Positions 11,077-20,372 of a stretch of DNA of 28,686 nucleotides are shown in pieces. Under the pieces are notes generated by a model. The model had not been told where the DNA came from and did no database searches. It saw only the letters and a program-made list of their open reading frames with translations. The DNA is taken from positions 4,146,265 through 4,174,950 of the forward strand of contig NC_049989.1 of the NCBI RefSeq assembly GCF_000003815.2. Reading direction: 5' to 3'. Both the position numbers and the translations under genes were made by a program. This stretch comes from Branchiostoma floridae. Lineage: Eukaryota > Chordata > Leptocardii > Amphioxiformes > Branchiostomatidae. The stretch's first letter is position 1. Each line of letters starts with the position of its first letter.

Positions 11077-14000
11077 ATGGCGTCCACGGGGGACAGCGAT
11101 CTGCTCAACCTGAAGATTTCCATCGATGCCGACGAACTGTCGGACATGGAAGAAGATAGTCCTCTTGAGGAGGATACAGAGAAACCAGAGGGACAACTGG
11201 GAGACGGTTCGGAAGCTCCCCATGTTGAAATTAAGCGCTCATTGGAAGGCAGAGTGTTGGTGCGTGTCTGTCTTTTCACTTCAAACGTAACGAATCGTAT
11301 GTTCCGAACTTGTCTTGTATGTTATGAAAAGGAAATTATGTCAAAATCTATACATATTCAGATCCAAGTTCGGAATGAAAACGCAGATGAACTGAGCTTA
11401 GCTGTTTCTTTTTATTCATAAGCCAGTATGCTAGATTACAGTATACAATTATGTATATAATGTTGATAATGATATATTTATTTTGTGATAGTCCATGCTA
11501 CAGCTCAGCATATTTTAGTAAATAAGGCTGTTGATTTAGTCTTATATTGTCGTCTTTGCAGCCTAATCTGGGAGAAAGAAAGTATGAGAACAAGGCTGGT
11601 GACTTCATTACTGGCATTGACATCACTGATCCGGTAAGGATAAAAACCCATATCTTAGTGCAAGATGTGTGATAATGTTTCCATGTATGAAATTCTCTTT
11701 CTACTCTTGACTACAGACTTGATAAGTGGATTCTGATATTAAAGAAATAACATGACCGTTCATTTAATGATGTTATACTCATAGACTTATACAAAGAACA
11801 AAGAAAATCAGATACATGTACACATGTATGATGTAGTGATTTCTTCTCATTAGTCATTCTGCATTCTACTTTCAGGAATTTCTGGAGAAGAGACAACAGC
11901 GAGCCAAACGGTTTGGTGTCACCCCACCAGCAGAGGAAGAAGCCTTTGCAAAAAGGTGATAACAGTGTTCTTCTCTTTCCAACTGCCTCGCATTATACAT
12001 CTATACTGTTGCATACATGTATATTTTAAAAGCAGTGACTCTTTCCTTGAAATACCACAGCTGCAGCTTAATAAAACGCACACTCTTTTCTTCTGATGTA
12101 CCCTCTTAGGTTAGAGTTGCTGAGAGAGGAACTAAAGGAAGGTGAGTTTTGGAAGTATCCTTAGTCACAATCAGGGTAATGGATGGAGACTCAAAGGAGG
12201 ACTAATTAATAAGTCATTAATAAGTTTTCATCTCATAAGTATAGGATGTGGTTTGTTCTTTGGAGTTTCCGTCTCCTAGGAGGACTTCCGACCAAGGATT
12301 CAATGGGTTCCTCCTACCCCTGACTCGTGTATGGCGGGTGCTTCATGCCCGAACATGCCCCTATGGCCTGCCACTGCCACAAGTACTATGATACAATGAT
12401 AATAATACAAAACACATATTCACGGTGTCTTGATTTCACAGTAAGAGGTGATGGAAAAAAACTGAAAATATTCCCACAAACTTCTCAGTATTTACAGTGT
12501 TTTTACAGTGTATTAAGTGTTGACATGTGTTTGTACACTTTGTAGCATCTGAAGCAGAGTGGGGTATCCGTCCTGAGGCCCTGCATGTACAAGGAGTGGA
12601 CGACCTGAACACACAGCAGGTGTTCGACTACTTTAAGAAGTTTGCCCCAGGATCCATAGAGTGGATCAATGACACCTCATGTGAGTACAAGAAACTTCAT
12701 TTTACCACAAAGCACCAGATAAGTGATGTATGTGATTGCTAACACTATACAGGACCTTCTCCCAGTCAACCTCCAAGCACATGGTTGAGCCCTTGTAGGG
12801 CAGAAGGCTGAGAACTTTGTCTAACTTATGTCATGTATTTTTCTTCCCAAAGAAAGTTTTAAGGAAAAGTACATAATACAATATACTGTTCATGCTCTAA
12901 CTTCACTGCTGTGTTTTGTCTCAGGCAATGTGGTATGGCTGGATCCCAACACAGCAGCCAGGGCCATCCTGTACTACACAGACTCCAGCAAAATACATGA
13001 GGCTACTGAGGAAAAGGACACTCCAACTGAAGACACAAAGAAGGAAGAAGTCCCAAAAGTAGAAGAGAAAATGGAAGAGAGTAGTGTTGCTACAGGTTAG
13101 TATGTACATTTTTAGTTCCATCCCTTTCCAGTAGATATATGTTTTAATGCTATGTAACTGATATTGAGGAAATATGTTTTGTTGTTGTTGGCATCCGTCT
13201 GTCTCGGAAGACAATGGTAGGCAGACAGTTACTTGCCATCCGCCTGGCCTGCACATGACTTTTTAAGGTGAAGGAGGGATGTGCACTTCCTTCTCCACCC
13301 TCTCGTCTACTGGCACACTAAGTCCCATAGGGACAAGAACTGCATGCCACATGTAAGACGGTCCCAGCAGATGCAGGTTTGTTGTTTGGAGTCTCCGTCT
13401 CCTAGGAGGACTTCCGACCAAGGATGCATGGGGTTCTTATGACCCCAGACTTGTGTATAGTGGGTGCGTCATGCCCGAACATGCTCCTAAGGCCTGCCAC
13501 TGCCCACCTTTGGAAGTATGTTTACTGAAACAAAAACATACAAATTACAAATGTACATGTGGTAACTACTGACTTTTGACTTTCAGAAGAAGAAGATGAT
13601 GATGAGTTGAACCTGATGAGTGATGATGAACTGGAGGAGGGAGAGGCCAGGGGGAAGGACAAGGGGAAAGAGACTGAGACCAAATCTACAGAGGAGGACA
13701 AGACTAAAGAAACAAAGGTGAAGCTGGCATGTAAAAAGTATATAATTTGAAAGACATAGACAAAAAACAATTCCTCCCTGTAGATTAGAAGACCTGGACT
13801 GTAATATCTGATTAATGACTAGCTCTACAACCTCTGACCTGTACTCCCTGAACTTCCAGTCACTGGCAAATTCAATCTTTGCGATCATCTTCCCACTCAC
13901 ATCCTCACCTTTAATACCAGTCTCCGTTTAGAACTCATCCAGAGGCAAAGTTTGACCCAGGTCAGGAAGAACAAACCTGGACACACTCCAAGACAGGCAA

Positions 14001-17000
14001 ACTGAAGACATAGACTCTTCTTCCATGTGTCGTACTTGTAGTTTCTATTATCTGTGTAATGTAATATTCTGTAGACATGAATCAAATTTTAAACTGTTGT
14101 TTTATAAACTGAAATTTTTCTGTATGTAGGATACCTCAGAGGAAGAACCCATGGAGCAGACTGCAGGGTCTCCCGGAGGGTCAGAGGTCAACATACCTGC
14201 CAAGTTCAACCTGAGAGAGGCCAAGCCTGCCATTCCCTGTGAAAGAGCCAAGAGGCTCTTCATCAGATATGCAACTAATGGTAACCTGCGCACCTATAGT
14301 AGATATGACAGTTTTCATATTTGACCAGCAGTGTAACTGTAGTTCTGAGAGGGGGCAAAAACAGTGCTTTAAGGATAGCACTCCACTTCTGGTATGATCC
14401 TATTAGAGAATAGAGATAGGTTTGTATTACAAACAGAGTTTGATGTTACATGTAGCTGGCAGAACGTTTCTTGAAGTGTTGAGTAAATCAACCTTCTCTG
14501 GCTGCCTAACCACATAACCATTAGAGAACCAATAGCAAACATCTACGTCAGTGTGCTAATGATTAAGCAAATGGTGACATTTTTCTATTGAAAGTGGGGT
14601 TTTCATAGGACTCAGGATTTGATGTGCCTTGATTTTCAGACGACAAGAAGGAGCAAGGGGCCCAGAGGAAAAGCAAGTTTTATATGAAGTACGGAAATCC
14701 CAACTTCGGTGGAATGAAGGGCATAATCTCAGAGTCTTGGTGAGTACTATGTTCTGATCATACACTTCAGTTTAAGTTGAATGTTCTTATATTTGAATTT
14801 TTAAAATCCCCTCACATTGTCAAAAGAACTTGAACTGTTTAAGTTCTTTTGACAATGTGAGGGGATTTTAAAAATCATACTGTTCAAATTGAACAGCATG
14901 ATTTGCAATCATAGCCGATTTGCAATCATTGCCTGCATGCAAGGTCCTGTAAGAGTAATGCACAAGGCATGACTTAACTAAGCTGAGATGGTTTTGCTAT
15001 GTAGCAACTGGATAACATAGAAAACTCTAATCTAATATTTTTTCGCATTGCATTGTAGCTATTTATTAAAGGCCTTTTCTTTTATGCTATACTGAAAAGA
15101 TCACAGTGTTGGTGGCACTGATTTTGTCTCCTAATATGTCTTGTTGCTTGCTGCCAGTGATTAAGGGTCTTTTCTTTCATACTATACTGAAAAGATAAAT
15201 ATTAGTAGCACTAATTTTGTGTCATTATGTCTTGTAGCCAGTGATTGAAGCCCTTTTCTACTACACTGAAAAGATAACTGCTAGTGGCACTGATTTTGAC
15301 TCGTTATGTCTTGTTGCCTACTGTCCTGTTAGTAGCACTGATTTTGTCTCGTTATGTGTTGTTGCTTGCTGCCTATAGGAGGCGGAGATACAAAGAGAAG
15401 AAGAGGAAAGCGATCGTCTCACAGTACCGTAAGCAGAGGTCGAAGTACAGCGACCCAGATGGAGGAGAGGGTGGTGAGGAGGAGGAGGAGGAGGAGCCAG
15501 AGGAGCCAGAGAACGACTGGGAGACGGAGCTGGAGCTGTACAGGCAGGAGCAGGAGAGGAGGCTATTGGTGAGCAGCGCCCTCTGGCATTTTATTGGCGA
15601 ACTACAGGGAAGTTTCAAGTACATGTAGTTGTGCACCCAGAAGGTAGTAATTGCTGCAAGTCCACCTTGCACAAGATTGCTGGTGTGAAATAGGTGTAAA
15701 ATAGGATAAGGCATGAGTTAAACTTTGTCCTAAAAACATCAAACTCAGCAATTTTAGTGTAACCCATGGCTTCGAAGTTAAACTGTTCAAATGTATGAAA
15801 ATTTACCCATTGATCAGGAGAACACCTGCTGTGATACTGAAATGTCTTATAAAGCCAGTAGAATTGTCAGCTAATTGATTTTTGTGCTATGCAAGGGTAC
15901 AAATAAGGGTATAAGGAAGATCTTTCTGAATCTAGGTCTTGTATTTTCACCGTAGAAAGAAGCTTTACAAACTCAGGAACAACAGAGACCAAGCAGACCA
16001 CCACAGAAGAGACAGAAGGTGTCTAACATCCAGGCGTACCCAGGGTCGGAGTCAGAGCATGGGTCGGAATCTGGCTCAGACAGTGATGGCATTGACCTGG
16101 AGTACGAGCTGCAGCAGCTAACCAAGCAGGAGTCCAAACGGCCGGCGAGAACCATGTATGCAGATGAGGTGGAACAACGCATCAAACAGCTCAGGTGGGT
16201 TGGACATAGATACAGGGTTGGGCAAGTTTTCTAAAGTTCACTTTCCTATCGGGCAAGTACATAGAAAATTTACATGTCACTTGCCCGAAATTTGAATGAC
16301 TTTTTTCATTTTCAATTCCAACATTGGAATTGATTATCATTCATTGGCTCTATTTTTCTGTGTTGACCAATGCAGAAAAATCTTATGGGCTATCTCACTT
16401 GCTCGGGACAGTAGGGCTAGTCGACTTGTCCAACCCTAAGATAGGTAACTGTTGTGTGATGAAAACCACTCAAGTGGATTCAATATAGATAGGTAATGGT
16501 TGTGTGACAAAAGGCTTTATTGATTCTAATTAAGTTACATCTTTGCCACCTATCAGTTGTAAGCCCATTAGACCATCCTATGATCTGTTTCGTCTTCTGT
16601 TTTCTTGTAGTTTACAGCAAAAAAAGAGTTGGCCCAAAAGCAGTCAAGTTTTTCTATGATGCTTATGCATGCCATGGTTGACAAGATGGTGCATTTTAGT
16701 ACATGCACAAGAGAATTGGCATAAGTGTTGTATGTCATTTCTAAGGCTTGTGAAATTGTCCTGCAGGCATTCAGTCAAAGGAGGCAGAGGCAGCAAGCTG
16801 GCTGTTCACGTGCCGTCCTCAGGGGGGGTGAAGTCACGACTGGGGAACAAACCAGACAGCGAGAACAAACCCCGGCTCACTTACACCATTTCCAACGTGC
16901 GGGAGCGTCTGGGGGGCAAACAGGCCGCCACGCAGGGAGGCGGCAGTGTGCTCCAGAGACTCGGCAAACAGGCTGGCTCCAGGGGAGAGAGTATCTTACA

Positions 17001-17220
17001 CAGACTTGGGCAGAAAAGACCTGCTTCTGACAGTGAGTCTGAAGAGGAGGAGGAAGAAGAAGAAGATGAAGATGAGTACGACAGAGATGACGGTCGTGAT
17101 TCCCCGGAGTTAGCCAGCGATCTTAGAAAGAGGCTGGGAGCTAAGAGAACTGGAGGAAAGTTTGACTTCAAAAACCTTCCCAGCCTCTCCATAGAAGTCA
17201 CCAGAGATGACAGCGATTGA
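11077..17220 (+). CDS. NCBP3: Nuclear cap-binding protein subunit 3 (NCBP3)
   Basis: Twelve coding exons: 11077-11259, 11562-11633, 11876-11955, 12110-12141, 12546-12680, 12925-13095, 13587-13717, 14130-14280, 14640-14739, 15379-15568, 15956-16194 and 16767-17220. All have GT/AG borders with matching phases, giving 645 residues; vertebrate NCBP3 is about 620. Family landmarks in order: KRSLEG before YENKAGDFITGIDIT (about 69-83), QQRAKRFG, an RRM-like region (about 133-185) with IEWINDTSCNVVWLD, acidic linkers, the signature block KRLFIRYATNDDKKEQG then FYMKYGNPNFGGMKG (309-345), a Glu-rich stretch, TMYADEVEQRIKQLR (about 481-495), five RLG motifs, and the terminal NLPSLSIEVTRDDSD. Known role: NCBP3 binds NCBP1 to form an alternative cap-binding complex for mRNA export, especially under stress. 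The ATG sits in a YY1-like context and is the only sensible start upstream of the conserved region. Confidence 0.95.
12250..12379. repeat. Dispersed repeat in NCBP3 intron 4 (truncated copy)
   Basis: Closely matches 13376-13507 in the same orientation over about 130 bases. Identical blocks include CCGTCTCCTAGGAGGACTTC and CATGCCCGAACATGC. Similarity stops abruptly at the left edge, so this copy looks 5'-truncated relative to the copy in intron 6. Confidence 0.75.
13165..13507. repeat. Dispersed repeat in NCBP3 intron 6 (longer copy)
   Basis: The right part, 13376-13507, is the second copy of the intron 4 repeat. The left part (from about 13165, with CATCCGTCTGTCTCGGAAGA) has the G/C-rich look of the same element and is unlike the A/T-rich intron around it, but it has no partner in this window. 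This may be a short interspersed element. The left boundary is a guess and no family name can be given. Confidence 0.5.
13813..13909. repeat. Dispersed repeat, copy 2 (NCBP3 intron 7)
   Basis: Partner of the element at 2711-2798 in the ligase gene, in the same orientation, sharing TCATCTTCCCACTCAC and TAATGACTA blocks. Confidence 0.5.
14798..14874. repeat. Perfect 34-bp inverted repeat (hairpin) in NCBP3 intron 9
   Basis: Arms 14798-14831 and 14841-14874 are exact reverse complements around a 9-base loop (GAACTGTTT). A short near-palindrome, CTGTTCAA-A-TTGAACAG, follows at 14880-14896. The transcript would fold into a long unbroken stem about 60 bases after the exon 9 donor. There are no mismatches at all, which points to a recent origin or active maintenance. 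It could be a tiny foldback element or a small-RNA precursor. Confidence 0.85.
15064..15378 (+). repeat. Minisatellite ending in the exon 10 splice acceptor
   Basis: Four diverged tandem units start at about 15064, 15160, 15244 and 15324 (the last lacks the first part). Each full unit runs TTTTCT..., ACTGAAAAGAT, then AGTGGCACTGATTTTG-like, then TTATGTCTTGTTGC.TGCTGCC. The last unit ends in the acceptor itself (TGCCTATAG, exon at 15379). The 3' end of intron 9 has therefore been multiplied, and earlier units end in TGCCAGTG or GTAGCCAGTG, which are decoy-like acceptors. Confidence 0.7.
16214..16437. mobile_element. MITE in NCBP3 intron 11, AGGGTTGG termini
   Basis: The left end AGGGTTGGGCAAGT and right end ACTTGTCCAACCCT are inverted repeats with one mismatch. 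Subterminal blocks TCGGGCAAGT and ACTTGCTCGGGA also face each other. The element has no open frame. A preceding C (16213) would give a CAGGG terminus as in hAT-like elements, but I see no clean 8-base target duplication, so the superfamily is uncertain. Confidence 0.5.
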
Positions 17221-17268
17221 CAGCCCTTTATGCTTCCTATGTTTGTATGAGCTCGGTAGTCAGTGAAA

Positions 17269-17274
17269 AATAAA
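17269..17274 (+). terminator. NCBP3 polyadenylation signal
   Basis: AATAAA lies 49 bases after the NCBP3 stop codon, implying a very short 3' UTR with cleavage near 17285-17300. It is the only canonical hexamer close to the stop. Confidence 0.65.
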
Positions 17275-17289
17275 AGGCATTCCTAGAGG

Positions 17290-20200
17290 AAAGAATTTGT
17301 GAGGACCATACTTTGTAACGCACAGGTATTTTTTGATGATTGGCAGAAATGTAGAATGGCAACATGCAACAAGGATCATCATAGCAGCTGGCATAAGACA
17401 TGGTTACTGGCTCCCACCAACATGTTGGTACACTGGTCTCCTTTAAGTATGCTTTATCAAGACCACTGGCAAAGAATTTTTGCTTAGCTTTTGCATTACT
17501 GAGATTATGACATTTCATCCAAAGCCTATTTGTATCTGTGACATCTTCTTGTACATGTTCATGAGCATATGTATTTTAAACTTGACATTAACCTTTACCA
17601 ATACTTGTATAACATTTGCCTGTGTCCTTTACTTTATTGGTAATACATTGTATTGGCAAACTCTGTGTATCATTGAATCGCTACTACATGCGTAATATTT
17701 AGTGTCGACTTACTAGTATGATAGAGAATTGGTTACCAGTTTAGTGTTACATGTAGCCTTACTAAATGGCGCTTATAGCGGCACATCCGACATTTACCAG
17801 CCCCAAGGGAACCTTGAAACTTGAAAGTAGAGTTTGTGTTATACGGACTAGTGTTACATGTACTATTTTTCATTCTCCTTTTTTTTTATTTTGTTTTGTT
17901 TTGTTTTATGAAATTGATTTTGAAAATGAGAGATAGTGCGTACTTAGCCAAATATAAGTGATTCTTACATTTTGTATTTGTATTCATCTATTTTCTTCAA
18001 CCATGCACCAGACGTCACATTGTTTTGTATACAGAATACAATTTTGGTCATACAACTAAGCTTTGGAATTGCTTGATAAAAGGAAAAAAAGACAAGAAGA
18101 TAATGGTTATTCCAATCTGAATGTGTTTCATATTCTAATCTATAGAGAATTTACTTATTTAACCTCTGGGCCAATAGTTTATATAAGTTAGTGACAGGAA
18201 GATGTTCTTCAGTGGACAAGGATACTGGAAATGCAGCAATGTTCACATTCTTTATGTTTGTGGTGGCCTCCTGAAAATTTTTGCTCACCCCATCTACACC
18301 CTTGTCTCTGAATTCTACTTGCACATACTGCACTATACATTGTGCAGAATTATGGAGGCGCCTACTACAATGAAGACACATGAATACTAACAAAGCACAA
18401 ATTGAACACTTGAAAATTGGATACATATTTGTTTTTAGGTGGTACGTATCCAGAGGGTAGATTTGGTTAGATCAGTGACATTGGATTATGCCAGCACTGC
18501 CAAAGTGCTCTGTCCATCTGTATCACCCTTCCCCAGTTGCTACGAGTAGTACTATAACTGGTTTCCAACTGGCTATGGGAAAAGGCGCCAATAGTTCATT
18601 ACTGTTAAGTTTGTGACTATATCCCTATCGCAAATTCAAAACCACAGCAAAAACTCAATTTGCTCCCTACTGCAAAAATAAATCCCTTTTTAAAAATCAA
18701 GAATGACAAACTTCCCTTAACGGTTGCCCCGTAATTTGTGTGTGTATTTTTGGGGCTGGGGTGAACATAATCATTTATAAATTTGTCCCCCTGCTTCCTT
18801 TCTCGTCCTATTGGTACAGTCATTGTTTTGGATGGGAACATGGTAACGACATAAAGGAAGGTGATGGCTGACTAGCAGGTATGAATTACCTAGCACATTG
18901 CTATGGAGGCTGTGGCCTCCTGTTAAAGCTCTTGTTATCTTAAGCATGAGGGGCTAACAGAAGAAACTTAACCATGATTAGGTGATTACTGGCTGGAACA
19001 AAATAATGATTGGTTTAATACTTTAATCCTACTAAATCTCTGAGATTCAGTCCTGAAAGGTTTCCAAAACAAAGCAACAGGACAGTAAGGTTTTGTTGTT
19101 AACATTCTTATGTCTTGATGGTAACTTTTGCCTGGCCTTTTCTTTGTATAGGTACTTTAGATTTCTGTGTTGTTCTTCTACTACTTGCTGTACAATTCAG
19201 GTGGCACCAATGCCGACCACCGCAGTATTCTACTAGCTGCCTAACCTTGGTGATTGTGAGTATGGATAGTCATGTAACTTGTTTTAGACAATCTAAGCAA
19301 AGTCACAGCTGCATACCTTCGTTTTTTTTACAAACAGAATAGACTTTTATTCCAACCAGAACATCCTTTCTTTACTTAAGGTCGTATGTTTACGGCTAGA
19401 ACTCAAGCCATTCAAAACCACTGACCATATTGTTGTCCAAAGACGATATCACATTGCGGCCACTCCCACTAGCGTTGGGGAGCAAGAACCACCAATCCAG
19501 ATCTGATTATACAGATAAATGCGCGATCCTAATTATATCAACACTACACCGTTAAGAGAAAGATCGTAAGAAAATACGCATTGAAAGAAAGTAATGTCAA
19601 GTTGCTCTCTGATACAATATGCACACCTCTAGATTTCTTGACCCATGCGACCTGCCCTGACAACGGGGGTGGGTGGGACAGGTGGGTGACAGGATAGTGT
19701 TACAATGGAAAACATGGCACCCTGTAGTTAAACATGGCGTCCTGTACTTTAACATGATTTAAGTACATGTAAGGTAAGTCACAACTTTTCTAGATAGTCA
19801 ATTCAAAACGATGACGGCAAATGTTTAATACTTGACAGTAGAATCTGGGTTGCTTTGGTACGATTTCTCAAGGAGATTGAAGGGTTGCCTTCCTTTCTTG
19901 TGGTTTTAGAGAAATCTAAGATGTGGATATTTTCTTGTGCGACCTACAGGTGTTCACTGATTCACATGGAAATAGATTATCGGAAACCTATGTAATAGAG
20001 CGGTGTGGTAGGCAGTTGAGGACCTTATATTAAGCCTGCCCTCAGTGCTCTTAACATCGGCCGGAGGAGGCAGGTGCACGCGACCGTGCAGCCAAGGCCA
20101 GTCAAGCGGAAACACGTTGTTGGCGTCTAACGTACACTCTTGTTCCGTGTGTCCGCACAGTCAGTTTATTCTAGGCCTTTAGAATAAAGTTTATGGTAAA

Positions 20201-20333
20201 TTTTCACGATATATGGGCAAATATGTCAACCCGTGAAAAAGTTCCCTAACGATATGGCCGCTGGCTGTCAGCTATTGTGATCTGGATCATGTAAATAATA
20301 GTAGTATTAAACGTTTTGTTCTTTCTTTCGCAG
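17290..20333. other. Spacer between NCBP3 and the synthase pair
   Basis: No gene is recognised on either strand. A (TTTTG)n tract lies at about 17888-17908. A short tandem repeat near 19707-19760 repeats AACATGGC.CCCTGTA. A CG-richer stretch at about 20030-20160 could hold the noncoding first exon or promoter of the first synthase gene, whose coding exon begins after an acceptor at 20332-20333. Open frames here are short and featureless. Confidence 0.5.
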
Positions 20334-20372
20334 ATAAAGTCCTCCAGTTTGACACACCAGACTGGTAGAAAA
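20334..20372 (+). other. 5' UTR part of synthase copy 1, after a splice acceptor
   Basis: A pyrimidine-rich tract ending in TTCGCAG (AG at 20332-20333) precedes the start codon by 39 bases. The paralogue has the same arrangement: TTTCCTCCAG with AG at 25594-25595, 22 bases before its ATG. Both genes therefore probably have an upstream noncoding exon that I could not place. Confidence 0.6.

Noticed and set aside
15284-15628. 114-residue open frame starting inside the NCBP3 intron 9 repeat
   Set aside because: It is exon 10 read in frame with the preceding minisatellite unit. The hydrophobic N-terminus comes from repeat DNA and the exon 10 acceptor explains the coding part.
16615-16766. Possible extra NCBP3 exon after TTTTCTTGTAG near 16610
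   Set aside because: The acceptor looks fair, but no NCBP3-like residues follow. Joining exon 11 directly to 16767 keeps the frame and family sequence.
20316-20372. Upstream ATG at 20316 as start of synthase copy 1
   Set aside because: It lies in the pyrimidine tract before a good acceptor (AG 20332-20333), so it is intronic. The paralogue's ATG matches 20373 instead.
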